64,000 nt of DNA from Natrialba chahannaoensis JCM 10990 (GCF_000337135.1 NZ_AOIN01000035.1:64775-128774); one strand, 5' to 3'; positions 54,397 through 63,618 are shown, counted from the first letter of the stretch. Made by a program: numbers and translations. Notes: generated from the sequence alone by a model not told the origin.

Positions 54397-54813
54397 TTAG
54401 CGCTCACCGTCGTCGTACACCGCCACGATCCTCGACCCTGGCGGTCGATCGTTCAGCACCGCTGTCACCGTCGTCTCTGCCAGATCCACGGTGGAGTCGA
54501 GCGTCTCCCAGCCCGTCTCCGTCTTCACGGCAACAGCCACGTCTGTCGGACTTGCACCCGGTGGCAACCCCGCCGGGTCGTAGCCAACCTCGATCCGCAT
54601 CGCGCTGACCCCGTCAAGGCCGTCCAGTCCGACGAGGTCGACCGGCTCCGAGAGCGCGTGTGCGTGTGCATGTGCGTCCGCTGGCGACGAGTGCACGCTG
54701 TCGTCAACACCGAACTCGTCCGGCACGTCACTCGCGACGACGGCCGCACGAGCGCTGCCGAACTCGAGTGCAAACTCTGCGGTGTCACTGGGTTGGTATC
54801 CGGGAATGGACAT
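54397..54813 (-). CDS. Conserved small protein, unknown
   Basis: The protein has 138 residues starting MSIPGYQPSDTAEFALEFGS. It contains an AHAHAHA run (about 46-52) in a Ser/Asp-rich loop and a beta-rich C-terminal half (AVAVKTETGWETLDSTVD, VAVYDDGER). No signal peptide or membrane segment. No family recognised. Confidence 0.6.
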   Translation of the reverse strand: MSIPGYQPSDTAEFALEFGSARAAVVASDVPDEFGVDDSVHSSPADAHAHAHALSEPVDLVGLDGLDGVSAMRIEVGYDPAGLPPGASPTDVAVAVKTETGWETLDSTVDLAETTVTAVLNDRPPGSRIVAVYDDGER

Positions 54814-54874
54814 GGTCGACTTGAGGGGGGCAGCACGTTTGTCGCTATAGCGCGCGATAGCCGGCTGGTGATGA

Positions 54875-54960
54875 CTATAGTAGCCACTGAAAGTCGGTGC
54901 ACACCTAATCGCACGGAAGGTGTGCGATTAGTGTGTAAACAGCTTCAGTTGTGACTATAG
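54875..54960 (+). repeat. Full copy of the CTATAG palindromic MITE-like repeat
   Basis: The 86-bp element starts CTATAGTAGCCACTG and ends TTGTGACTATAG. Its ends are imperfect inverted repeats (CTATAGT with ACTATAG, ACTGAA with TTCAGT, CACAC with GTGTG), and the centre holds a perfect 10-bp hairpin, CTAATCGCAC with GTGCGATTAG. The whole element can fold as one long hairpin. No coding sequence; no target duplication is obvious. It lies between the unknown gene (54397) and the methyltransferase. Confidence 0.8.
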
Positions 54961-55005
54961 GGACGCACCAACGTTACGGGGCCAGTGTCTGCAGTTGCCA
55001 CCGAA

Positions 55006-55605
55006 TCACTCTCGGTCGAGCGTTTCGACCGATTCGTGGCGTGCGAGAACCGAGATCCAGTTCGCTTCGGTCTCGACGCGCACCAGTTCGAACCCGACAT
55101 CATCGACCATCGAGCGAATCGTGTCTGGGCGATAGTACTCGAAGTGTCTGTCCTGAGACTCACCGGGCGTCGTCGGGACGCGCTTTACCGAACAGAAGAC
55201 GACGCCGTCGGGGCGGAGCACGCGACGGAACTCCCGCAGCGTTGCGGTCGCGTCTGACCGTGGGACGTGAAGGAACGACGCAGAGCTCCAGACGCCATCG
55301 AACGCATCATCGTCGAACGGCAGGTCGCGCATGTCGCCCCGAACGAACGCCGCGGCGGGCTCGCGTTCGCGAGCCCTCTGCAGGAACGCGGGCGTCAGGT
55401 CGAGTCCAACCGCATCGTAGCCGGCTGCATCGAACGTCGAGACGTCCGGACCGGGACCGCAGCCGACGTCCAGTAGCCGGTCGCCGGTGAGCGCGTCCAA
55501 GAAAGGGTCACCGTACCTGGCGGCAACTGACTCAGCACAGTACTTCTGGGCGTAGGCATCGGCAGCAGACTCGTACTCTGCAAGCGTGCGAGTGATATCG
55601 TCCAT
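55006..55605 (-). CDS. Class I SAM-dependent methyltransferase
   Basis: The protein has 199 residues. The SAM-binding DVGCGPGPDVSTFDAAGYDA is near 47-66, followed by VGLDLTPAFLQ, then VRGDMRDLPFDDDAFDGVWS, the motif I-II-III order of UbiE/Methyltransf_11 proteins. Substrate unknown. It is divergent from the helicase gene. Confidence 0.88.
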   Translation of the reverse strand: MDDITRTLAEYESAADAYAQKYCAESVAARYGDPFLDALTGDRLLDVGCGPGPDVSTFDAAGYDAVGLDLTPAFLQRAREREPAAAFVRGDMRDLPFDDDAFDGVWSSASFLHVPRSDATATLREFRRVLRPDGVVFCSVKRVPTTPGESQDRHFEYYRPDTIRSMVDDVGFELVRVETEANWISVLARHESVETLDRE

Positions 55606-55678
55606 GCTGGCTCGTCAGCGCAATTCCGATGATGCCGATATACCAGTTCCGGTGACGAGATTGCTGAATCGAGACGAA

Positions 55679-55686
55679 TCCTTTTA
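55679..55686 (+). promoter_or_regulatory. TATA box for the XPD-type helicase
   Basis: CCTTTTATC lies 26-33 bases before GTG 55712, supporting a leaderless transcript and the GTG start. Confidence 0.55.
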
Positions 55687-55711
55687 TCGGAGCGCGAACC
55701 AATCACGTATC

Positions 55712-57883
55712 GTGTCCGAGACAGCCGGGTACATGCGCTTTTTCCCGTACGATCAGCCGTACGAGAACCAGCGCGAGGCCATGGACCGCATCCACAACGC
55801 GCTCGTGCGCGGGCAAAACGTTCTGTTCGAGGGAGCCTGCGGGACCGGCAAGACCCTCTCGTCGCTCGTTCCCGCGCTGGAAGTTGCCCACGAGGAGGAC
55901 AAGACGGTCGTCATCACGACGAACGTCCACCAGCAGATGCGCCAATTCATCGCCGAGGCCCGCGCGATCACCCGCGAGGAACCCATTCGCGCCGTCGTCT
56001 TCAAGGGAAAGGGCTCGATGTGCCACATCGACGTCGGCTACGAGGAGTGTCAGACCCTGCGGGACAACACCCGTGCCGTCGTCGACGCCGAACAGGACAA
56101 ACAGCAACTCGAGCGCCGTCAGCGTGAACTCTTGACGGAGAGCCAGCAGGGCGACGGCGGCGCGGCCGACGCCCGCTCTGCAGTGATGGACGAACTCGAG
56201 TCCATCGAGGAGCGCCTCGACGATCTGGAAGACCAGAACGTCTGTGAGTACTACCGGAACAACCTGACCGAAGACACCGATGAGTTCTTCGGCTGGCTCT
56301 TCGAGGACGTGCGCACGCCCGACGAAATCTACGAGTACGCAGAGCAGCGCCACCTTTGTGGCTACGAACTGTTGAAGGAGGGCATCGAGGGCGTCGATCT
56401 GGTCGTCTGTAACTACCACCACCTGCTCGATTCGACGATTCGCGAGCAGTTCTTCCGCTGGCTGGGCCGTGATCCCGAGGACGTCATCGCCGTCTTCGAC
56501 GAGGCCCACAACGTCGAGGACGCCGCCCGCGAGCACGCCACCCGGACCTGCTCCGAGCGGACGTTCGAGTCCGCGCTGGACGAACTCGCAGACTCCGACG
56601 ATCCACGCGCGGAAGACGCCGTCAACGCCCTCTCCGCGTTCCACCGCGCGCTCGTCGAAACGTACGAAGACTCCTTTGGCTTCGGCGAGCGCGAACGCAT
56701 CGGCGAGAACTGGGACGATGTCCCCATCGCGAACGAGGGCCGTCGGGACGACCTGACACTCGAGTTCCTCCAGCGCTATTCGGGCCGCGGAATCCAGGAG
56801 GATCTCGAGGCCGCGATGAAACTCGGCCAGGAACTGGATGCAGAGTACGAGGAAGCCTACCGCGAGGGCGAGACCGCGACGCGCACGGAGTGTCAGACTC
56901 TGCAGGCCGCCGCGTTCGTCAGCGCGTGGATGAACGAGGGCTCAAAGGAGGGACTGTACCCTGTCGTCTCCGTTACCCGCGACGCGGGGACGGACGAGGT
57001 CTACGGCCGCGCGGAGATCTACTCGTGTCTGCCGCGCCAGGTCACGGGGCAACTGTTCGAGGAGGTCTCGGCAACGGTGCTCATGAGCGCGACCTTGCAG
57101 CCGTTCGACGTGACCGAAGACGTGCTCGGACTCGAGAAGCCGGTGACGATGGCCTACGGGTTGCAGTTCCCTGCGGCCAATCGCCGGACCTACGCCGTTG
57201 AGACGCCGCCGCTGTTCTCCTCGGATCGGGACAACCCTGCGGTCCAGGAGGATGTCACCGAGACTATTCACGACGCCGTTCGCATGACGCCCGGCAACAC
57301 GCTCGCCTTCTTCCCGAACTACGGCGAGGCGAGCCGGTACGCGGAGCGACTCGAGTCCCGGTCGGACGTGACGGTCTATCTCGATGAACCGGGACAGTCG
57401 GTCGAGGAGCTTCGACAGGAATTCATCGCCGACGACGGGGCCGTCCTCTGCACCTCGCTGTGGGGGACGCTCGCGGAGGGGGTGAGCTTCGACGGCGACG
57501 ACGCACAGACAGTGCTCGTCGTCGGCGTGCCATACCCGCATCTGGACGACCGCGCCGAGGCGGTCCAGGAGGCCTACGACGCGGCGTTCGACGGCACCGA
57601 GACGGGCTGGCGCTACGCCGTCGAGATTCCGACCGTTCGCAAAACGAGGCAGGCGCTCGGACGCGTTATCCGTTCGCCCGAGGACGTCGGCGTCCGCGCG
57701 CTACTCGACACACGCTACTCGAAGCAGGCGAAGTCTGATCTCGGTAAGTACAGCGTCAACAGCACGTTCCCGCACGAAGAGCGCGAGGAACTGCTCGATA
57801 TCGGGCCGGAGAAACTCAAGTTCGCGATGCTCAACTTCTACGGCGACCACGACTGCTACGACGGCGACGCACCCGCACCCTGA
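55712..57883 (+). CDS. ATP-dependent DNA helicase, XPD/Rad3-like (superfamily 2)
   Basis: The protein has 723 residues. Walker A GACGTGKT is near 41-48, DEAH at about 262-265, and four cysteines that bind the XPD-type [4Fe-4S] cluster are visible in MCHIDVGYEEC, NVCEYYRNN and HLCGYELL. The C-terminal domain has the helicase motifs V-VI (SLWGTLAEGVSF, RQALGRVIRS). It unwinds DNA 5' to 3' in repair. The GTG at 55712 gives SETAGYMRFFPYDQPYENQR; the ATG at 55733 is an alternative. Confidence 0.95.
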   Translation: MSETAGYMRFFPYDQPYENQREAMDRIHNALVRGQNVLFEGACGTGKTLSSLVPALEVAHEEDKTVVITTNVHQQMRQFIAEARAITREEPIRAVVFKGKGSMCHIDVGYEECQTLRDNTRAVVDAEQDKQQLERRQRELLTESQQGDGGAADARSAVMDELESIEERLDDLEDQNVCEYYRNNLTEDTDEFFGWLFEDVRTPDEIYEYAEQRHLCGYELLKEGIEGVDLVVCNYHHLLDSTIREQFFRWLGRDPEDVIAVFDEAHNVEDAAREHATRTCSERTFESALDELADSDDPRAEDAVNALSAFHRALVETYEDSFGFGERERIGENWDDVPIANEGRRDDLTLEFLQRYSGRGIQEDLEAAMKLGQELDAEYEEAYREGETATRTECQTLQAAAFVSAWMNEGSKEGLYPVVSVTRDAGTDEVYGRAEIYSCLPRQVTGQLFEEVSATVLMSATLQPFDVTEDVLGLEKPVTMAYGLQFPAANRRTYAVETPPLFSSDRDNPAVQEDVTETIHDAVRMTPGNTLAFFPNYGEASRYAERLESRSDVTVYLDEPGQSVEELRQEFIADDGAVLCTSLWGTLAEGVSFDGDDAQTVLVVGVPYPHLDDRAEAVQEAYDAAFDGTETGWRYAVEIPTVRKTRQALGRVIRSPEDVGVRALLDTRYSKQAKSDLGKYSVNSTFPHEEREELLDIGPEKLKFAMLNFYGDHDCYDGDAPAP

Positions 57884-57911
57884 GCAGTACTCTTTCTTTC
57901 TGGCTGGCTGG

Positions 57912-58262
57912 TCACTCGATCGTGACGTGTCCCTCACCGCCAATCAGCATGACAGCGTGGGTGCCGTCGTCCTCGACTGTCACCTCGAACGTCTCCTCGT
58001 CCTCGATCGTGCGCGTCTCGACGATCCCGTTCTCGGTGTGATCGAGCCGGAAGCCAACCCCTTCTCGCTCGTGCTCCACGTCGCTGTCGAGCGGGAAGAC
58101 CTCCTCGACCTCGACGCTCACCGTCAACTCGGCACCGGCGTCCGAGTCGAACTCGATGACTTCGTCCTCGCCCAGCGACGCGTCGACGCCACTGCCAAGG
58201 AGGCTGCTACAGCCCGCAATCGGCACCGTTGCGAACAGCGCCAGGACAGACCGTCGGTTCAT
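57912..58262 (-). CDS. Small lipoprotein, unknown
   Basis: The protein has 116 residues from the ATG at 58262. MNRRSVLALFATVPIAGC is a twin-arginine-like signal with lipobox. The exported domain is beta-rich and acidic (VEVEEVFPLDSDVEHE, ETFEVTVEDDGTHAVML). Function unknown. It converges with the helicase gene, 28 bases apart. Confidence 0.75.
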   Translation of the reverse strand: MNRRSVLALFATVPIAGCSSLLGSGVDASLGEDEVIEFDSDAGAELTVSVEVEEVFPLDSDVEHEREGVGFRLDHTENGIVETRTIEDEETFEVTVEDDGTHAVMLIGGEGHVTIE

Positions 58263-58312
58263 ACTCACGCAACTCGTGACCAATGCTGAATAACTTCTGG
58301 CCGCCTGCCCGT

Positions 58313-58813
58313 TCAGGCCGGCAACGACACCCGACTCACCGGCAGCTTGTACGCGCCGTCCCAGAACTCGAGTTCGGTCACGGTCCAGGTCACCGGCTCG
58401 ATGTCGCGCTCGGCCAGCCGCTGTGCCGTCTCAAGGTTACCACCGCGCGCAAGCGTCACGTGTGGCACGTAATCCTCGCCCTCGAGACCCTCGACGCGGT
58501 CGAACTCCGCGAGCAACTGCTCGTGGATGGACTCGAGTCCAGGGCTCTCGACGGCAAGGTAGACGACGGGCGCAGAACCCAGCGGGGGGTCTTCGAAGTA
58601 GTCGATGCCCGTAATCTGGGCTTCGACAGCGGGCGCGCCCTCGAGTGCACGGTGGGCGCGACGCTGGAGCTGGGAAACGTGTGGGGCGTCACCGAGTCGT
58701 TTGAGCAGACAGGAGTGGTCCTCACGGACGGTTTCGAAGTCGATGAGGCTGGGATAGAGCTGGTCGGCGAGCTGGCGGACGCGGCCGGGAACGGGGACGT
58801 TGACGCTGTACAC
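58313..58813 (-). CDS. Divergent 2H-phosphoesterase (2'-5' RNA ligase-like)
   Basis: The protein has 166 residues. The second 2H motif, HVTLARGG, is intact near 122-125, but the first, normally HxT, reads as REDHSCLLKRL (H-S-C) near 35. The gene MYSVNVPVPGRVRQLADQL is short compared with ThpR (11083). It may have changed substrate or lost activity. Confidence 0.75.
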   Translation of the reverse strand: MYSVNVPVPGRVRQLADQLYPSLIDFETVREDHSCLLKRLGDAPHVSQLQRRAHRALEGAPAVEAQITGIDYFEDPPLGSAPVVYLAVESPGLESIHEQLLAEFDRVEGLEGEDYVPHVTLARGGNLETAQRLAERDIEPVTWTVTELEFWDGAYKLPVSRVSLPA

Positions 58814-58910
58814 GCGACTAGATGGCTGTATTCACGGCAGTTGCTTGAGGGTTGTGTTGGTGGTTGTATTGTGTGATTCGGAGCCAAACGGGCAGGTGGC
58901 GGATGAATCC

Positions 58911-59096
58911 TCAGAGTCGGTCGAGCAGCCAGAGCACGATGATGGCGAGGATTGCGAGCATAACCAGTGGCTGGAGGAGGCCGATAATGCCGCTGATAAG
59001 CGCGCTCAGGACCTCGATAACGAGGAGGACGACGACCAGCGCGAGGACGATTTTCAGGAGCGTCTCGACCGCGAGTGCGCCGCGTGAGTCGTTCAT
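58911..59096 (-). CDS. Small membrane protein
   Basis: The protein has 61 residues from the ATG at 59096 (MNDSRGALAVETLLKI), then two nearly contiguous hydrophobic helices (about 12-32 and 37-58). A run of Leu/Val/Ile is typical of haloarchaeal membrane hairpins. An upstream in-frame ATG at 59129 would add 11 residues. Function unknown. Confidence 0.65.
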   Translation of the reverse strand: MNDSRGALAVETLLKIVLALVVVLLVIEVLSALISGIIGLLQPLVMLAILAIIVLWLLDRL

Positions 59097-59151
59097 ACAT
59101 TCGCCTTGGATTACCAGTTTGAAAAACACTCCGCTACCGCGGTCGGAAAGA

Positions 59152-59160
59152 CCTATTTAG
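59152..59160 (+). promoter_or_regulatory. TATA box for the membrane-anchored winged-helix protein
   Basis: ACCTATTTAGTC lies 25-33 bases before the ATG at 59183, consistent with a leaderless transcript. Confidence 0.5.
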
Positions 59161-59182
59161 TCGGCACCGGCAGTTGTAGGTA

Positions 59183-60487
59183 ATGGACGGAAGGGGGCTG
59201 CGGGCCCTGATTTGCGGACTCATCGTCGTTGGGTGTGCGGTTGCGGTCGTCTGGTCCGTTCCGGTTGCTGTGGTGGCGGATGCTGGATCCGGGACAACAC
59301 AGACGTTCCATGCCGTACACGACGACGACCAGCTCGGAACGCAGGGTGCCGAGCACGGACAGCAGTTGGTACAGGAAAACGACGATGATAGCGTCGGAGA
59401 CGACAATGGCGCAACTGACGAGGACGACGAGGTGCCCGAACCTGCCGAAGCTAGCCAACTCGACAACGCAACCGATGTCCACATCAGCATCTCACTTCAC
59501 GAGAACCGCTCGGCGATGTTCACTGTCGACTACCGGTTCGAAGACGCCGACTCCGAGGAGTGGGAACAACTCCGAGAGGATGTCGAGACAAATCCCGAGA
59601 CGTACGTCGAGTACGAACTTGAGGACTGGGATTCGATCCGTGCCGACGGCGAGAACGAAACCGAACGCGAGATGTCGCTCTCGAGTGGCTCCGTGACGAC
59701 GGATACCAGCTCGACACCGCAGGAGCTTGGTCACGTGACCTTCTCCTTCGAGTGGTCCTCGTTTGCCTACGTCGAACTGAATCAGATGGAGGCCGGTGAC
59801 GCCCTCGTCGACTTTACGCTCGTTGAAGGGCGATCCCTGCAGGTGTTCCCGCCGGAGGGGTACGTCATCAGTGATGTCGAACCTGCCCCTGACGATCCGC
59901 GTGAGGACTCGGTCCGCTGGAACGGTGGCGAGACGGAGTTCATGGAGGACCAGCCCTGGATCGTCATGATCGAGAACGGCGACAACGAGACCGAGCCAAC
60001 TGAAACCGAGAACGGCCCCGCGATGCCGTGGCTCATCGTCGGTATCGCACTCGGCGCGCTGGCTGCTGCTGGCGCGGGCGGGTGGTGGTACAAACGCCGG
60101 AACAAGACGGCTACGCCACCGGCTGGAACAGCTGCCGGGTCCACCGACACGGATACCGGTGGTGACCCACCAGCGTCGTCCGATCCCGAATCGCCAACGA
60201 GAGCCGGCGCAACGGGGACTGTCGAGACCGACGGGCCCAATGGCCCCAACGGACTGCCGCCGAACAGCCCACCGCCCGAACTGCTGAGCAACGAAGAGCG
60301 TGTCCTCCGACTCCTCGAAACACATGGCGGGCGCATCAAACAGCAACAGGTCGTCTCGGAACTCGAATGGACCGAGGCCAAGACGAGCCAGGTCGTCGGT
60401 GGCCTGCGCGAGGACGACGAGATCGACGTGTTCCGGATCGGTCGGGAGAACGTGCTGGCGTTGCCCGAAGAAGAGGACGACGAGTAA
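59183..60487 (+). CDS. Membrane-anchored protein with C-terminal winged helix
   Basis: The protein has 434 residues. A signal peptide or N-terminal helix (about 7-32) is followed by a beta-rich extracellular domain (about 85-270, VHISISLHENRSAMFTVDY, GHVTFSFEWSSFAYVEL), one membrane helix (PWLIVGIALGALAAAGAG, about 279-298), a Thr/Asp/Pro-rich linker and a winged-helix domain at 370-425 (LSNEERVLRLLETHGGRIKQ). The topology puts the DNA-binding domain in the cytoplasm. Haloarchaea have families of such membrane-bound regulators; it may sense an outside signal. Target genes are not known. Confidence 0.82.
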   Translation: MDGRGLRALICGLIVVGCAVAVVWSVPVAVVADAGSGTTQTFHAVHDDDQLGTQGAEHGQQLVQENDDDSVGDDNGATDEDDEVPEPAEASQLDNATDVHISISLHENRSAMFTVDYRFEDADSEEWEQLREDVETNPETYVEYELEDWDSIRADGENETEREMSLSSGSVTTDTSSTPQELGHVTFSFEWSSFAYVELNQMEAGDALVDFTLVEGRSLQVFPPEGYVISDVEPAPDDPREDSVRWNGGETEFMEDQPWIVMIENGDNETEPTETENGPAMPWLIVGIALGALAAAGAGGWWYKRRNKTATPPAGTAAGSTDTDTGGDPPASSDPESPTRAGATGTVETDGPNGPNGLPPNSPPPELLSNEERVLRLLETHGGRIKQQQVVSELEWTEAKTSQVVGGLREDDEIDVFRIGRENVLALPEEEDDE

Positions 60488-60886
60488 CCGAAACATCACT
60501 TACCTGTTGTTATTCGCTGTGTGGTGTCTCCCGCGCGCTTGAACCTCTCGCTTGGGACGTTCTCGTCCTAACCGGTCGTCTTGTGCAACATTTGCCCGAC
60601 ACGAGGATTTAATACGGCTCAAGTACGTACGAGTGTGCAATGGCGCAGCCTGCCGGCCCCGCACCTGCGTTTGCTTCCTTCGGGACCGGCGGGGCTGTCT
60701 CGCCGCGACCGCGACGACCGCGACCGGGCCTTTGAGCCCATTCTATCCCTTATCCCCCCGTCCCCGACTGTTTACAAACTCGATAGGTATTCCCTATTTT
60801 CCTGGTTAGCGTCCGCTCTACCACTAATTTCCAGGACTTTAGATAGTGAAATTTAAGTACCTCCCTCGGGTTGATTCGGATACGAT
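60488..60886. other. Leader region upstream of argG
   Basis: No conventional gene. A TATA-like ATTTAAT (about 60608-60614) is followed about 27 bases later by ATG 60639, opening a 31-codon frame (MAQPAGPAPAF and more, ending RPRPGL) that spans a GC-rich inverted repeat, GCCCCGC with GCGGGGC. This may be a leaderless micro-ORF or a structured RNA. Closer to argG, GAAATTTAAGTA (about 60847-60858) is a second TATA-like element 30-40 bases before the argG ATG. Confidence 0.45.
60847..60858 (+). promoter_or_regulatory. TATA-like element for argG
   Basis: GAAATTTAAGTA lies 29-40 bases before the argG ATG. The lysW start has a similar ATTTAAG (63828-63834) at the corresponding distance. Confidence 0.5.
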
Positions 60887-62116
60887 ATGACACGCGTTGC
60901 ACTTGCGTTCTCGGGCGGACTGGACACGACTATCTGCGTCCCGCTGCTCGAGGAAGAGTACGGATACGACGAAGTCATCGGCGTCACCGTCGACGTCGGT
61001 CAACCAGCCTCAGAGTTCGAGGAGGCAGAAGAGACCGCCGACGCGCTCGATCTCGACCACTACGTCGTCGACGCCAAAGACGAGTTTGCCGACCTCTGTT
61101 TCGATAGCGTCCGCGCAAACGCGACCTATCAGGGCTACCCGCTCGGCACGGCGCTCGCACGCCCAGTCATTGCCGAGGCAATTCTGGAAGTCGCCGAGGA
61201 GAACGACTGTACCGGCATCGCTCACGGCTGTACGGGCAAGGGCAACGACCAGCTCCGTTTCGAGGCTGTCTGGCGTGACTCCGACCTCGAAGTGATCGCG
61301 CCCGTGCGTGAACTCGGCCTCACGCGCGAGTGGGAACAGGAGTACGCCGCAGAGAAGGAGCTCCCTGTCGAGGGCGGCAGTGGCGGCGATTGGTCCGTTG
61401 ATACCAACCTCTGGAGTCGCTCCGTCGAGGGCGACGAACTCGAGGACCCAAGCTACGTTCCCTCGACCGAGATCTACGACTGGACGGACGAGCCATCCGG
61501 CGAGACCGAAGAGATCGAAATCACCTTCGAGCAGGGCTACCCCGTCGCGATCGACGGCGAGGAGTACGACGCCGTCTCGCTCATCGAGTACCTGAACGAG
61601 CTCGCCGGCTCCTACGGCGTCGGCCGTACGGACTCGATGGAAGACCGCATGCTCGGCCTCAAAGTGCGTGAAAATTACGAACACCCCGCCGCGACGACGC
61701 TGCTCAACGCCCACGAGGCGCTCGAAGGGCTCGTCCTCACGCAAGAGGAGCGCGAGTTCAAGCAGCTGATCGACCAGAAGTGGTCGAAGAAGGGCTACGA
61801 GGGCCTCGTCGACGCGCCACTCGTGGGTGCACTCGAGGGGTTCATCGCTGAGACCCAACAGCGTGTCACCGGTACTGTCACGATCCGCTTCGAGGGCGGC
61901 AAGGCCCGTCCGGTCGGTCGCGACAGCGAGTACGCGGCCTACTCGGCTGAACACGCCTCCTTCGATACGGAGGCGGTCGGCAAGATTGCCCAGGAGGACG
62001 CCACTGGCGTCGCGAAGTACCACGGCTTCCAGCGCCGTCTCGCGAACTCGGTCACGACTGACGAGAGCGAGGACGAGCCGGAAGTCGAACTCGCAACGGA
62101 CGGAGGCGAGGAGTAG
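60887..62116 (+). CDS. argG: Argininosuccinate synthase
   Basis: The protein has 409 residues. The PP-loop FSGGLDTTI (residues 8-16) and IAHGCTGKGNDQLRFE (aspartate-binding region) are clear. It condenses citrulline and aspartate using ATP. It is followed by argH with only 2 bases between stop and ATG, so the two make an operon. Confidence 0.97.
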   Translation: MTRVALAFSGGLDTTICVPLLEEEYGYDEVIGVTVDVGQPASEFEEAEETADALDLDHYVVDAKDEFADLCFDSVRANATYQGYPLGTALARPVIAEAILEVAEENDCTGIAHGCTGKGNDQLRFEAVWRDSDLEVIAPVRELGLTREWEQEYAAEKELPVEGGSGGDWSVDTNLWSRSVEGDELEDPSYVPSTEIYDWTDEPSGETEEIEITFEQGYPVAIDGEEYDAVSLIEYLNELAGSYGVGRTDSMEDRMLGLKVRENYEHPAATTLLNAHEALEGLVLTQEEREFKQLIDQKWSKKGYEGLVDAPLVGALEGFIAETQQRVTGTVTIRFEGGKARPVGRDSEYAAYSAEHASFDTEAVGKIAQEDATGVAKYHGFQRRLANSVTTDESEDEPEVELATDGGEE

Positions 62117-62118
62117 TC

Positions 62119-63618
62119 ATGACCGAGGAGAGTGCTCACGGCGGCGTCGGCGGCACTGATGGCGGCCACGGCGACGGCGACGCATCGGGTGTCGTCCGGC
62201 GAGACCGCTTCAGCGGCGGCCCCGCTCGGAGCTTCCTCTCCTCGCTTGCGGCCGACGAACGCATTTTCGAGGCCGACCTTGAGGTTGATCGCGCGCACGT
62301 CCTCATGCTCGCGGCGCAGGATATCGTCGACGACGAGACGGCAGGCGAAATCCTGACTGCACTCGACGCGATCGAAGTCGAAGGTCACGGCTCGCTCCCC
62401 GACGGCGAGGACGTCCACGAGGCCATCGAGACGGCAGTCATCGACCAGGTCGGTGAGGACGGTGGCAAGATGCACACTGCACGCTCGCGCAACGACGAGG
62501 TCGCGACCTGTATTCGCTACCGCCTGCGCGAGGACGTGCTGGACGCCATCGAGACGACGCTCGCACTTCGCGAGTCGTTGATCGATGTCGCGAGCACACA
62601 CGCGGAGACGGTGATGCCAGGCTACACGCACCTTCAGCCCGCCCAGCCGACGACGGTCGCCCACTGGGCGCTCTCCTACGAGGGAGCCGTCCGCCGTGAC
62701 ACCGAACGCCTGCTCGACGCCTACGCACGCATCAACCAGTCGCCACTCGGTGGCGCGGCGTTCGCGGGCACCACGTTCGATATCGACCGCGAGTACACGG
62801 CCGAACTGCTCGGGTTCGACAGCGTCATCGAGAACTCGATGGACGCCTCTTCGAGTCGGGACTTCCTGCTCGAGACGACACAGGCGCTGTCGACGCACGC
62901 GACGACGCTGTCCGGTATCGCGGAGGATCTCATTATCTTCGCGAACCGCGGCTTCGTCGACCTCGCGGACGACTACTCCTCGACGTCGTCGATCATGCCC
63001 CAGAAGAAGAATCCCGACACGCTCGAACTCGTCCGCGCGGTCGCGGGCGACGCGGCCGGGAACGTCCAGGGGCTGACGACGACGCTCAAGGGACTCCCCC
63101 GCGCGTACAATCGCGACCTCCAGCGCGCGACGACGCACGCCTGGGACGCCGTCGACGCGGTGACCGAGGCCAGCGAGGTCGCCGCGGGCGCGGTCGCGAC
63201 AGCCGACTGGAACGAGGAGTCGCTCGTAGCCGAGGCCGGCGAGGGATTCTCGACTGCGACTGGTGTTGCAGACCTGCTCGCAGCGAACGGGATTCCGTTC
63301 CGTACCGCACACGAGCTCGTTGCGAGTGCGGCGGAACAAGGGGCAGACTACGACGCACTCGACGCCGCCGCCGAGGACGTTCTCGGTGACCCGCTCGTAA
63401 CCTACGTCGACCCCGAGGCGGTTGCCGACGCACTCGACCCCGCCCAGAGCGTCGCAAGCCGCGACTCTCAGGGCGGGCCGGCACCTGCTGCAGTGGCAGA
63501 GCAACTCGAGTACGCCCAGGCTGCAATCGAGTCCGACGAAGCGGTGCAGACGGAGCTCGTGGATGAGCTCGAGGCGGCGCACGCGGCGTTGCGCGAGGAG
63601 GTGAACGACTATGTCTGA
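62119..63618 (+). CDS. argH: Argininosuccinate lyase
   Basis: The protein has 499 residues. The fumarase/aspartase signature STSSIMPQKKNPDTLEL is near 290-306, with HTARSRNDEVAT and the TKGLPRAYNRD-like TLKGLPRAYNRDLQR. It splits argininosuccinate to arginine and fumarate. A Gly/His/Asp-rich N-terminal tail (about 1-25) extends the usual start (RRDRFSGGPARSFLSSLAAD). Two bases separate it from argG. Confidence 0.97.
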   Translation: MTEESAHGGVGGTDGGHGDGDASGVVRRDRFSGGPARSFLSSLAADERIFEADLEVDRAHVLMLAAQDIVDDETAGEILTALDAIEVEGHGSLPDGEDVHEAIETAVIDQVGEDGGKMHTARSRNDEVATCIRYRLREDVLDAIETTLALRESLIDVASTHAETVMPGYTHLQPAQPTTVAHWALSYEGAVRRDTERLLDAYARINQSPLGGAAFAGTTFDIDREYTAELLGFDSVIENSMDASSSRDFLLETTQALSTHATTLSGIAEDLIIFANRGFVDLADDYSSTSSIMPQKKNPDTLELVRAVAGDAAGNVQGLTTTLKGLPRAYNRDLQRATTHAWDAVDAVTEASEVAAGAVATADWNEESLVAEAGEGFSTATGVADLLAANGIPFRTAHELVASAAEQGADYDALDAAAEDVLGDPLVTYVDPEAVADALDPAQSVASRDSQGGPAPAAVAEQLEYAQAAIESDEAVQTELVDELEAAHAALREEVNDYV

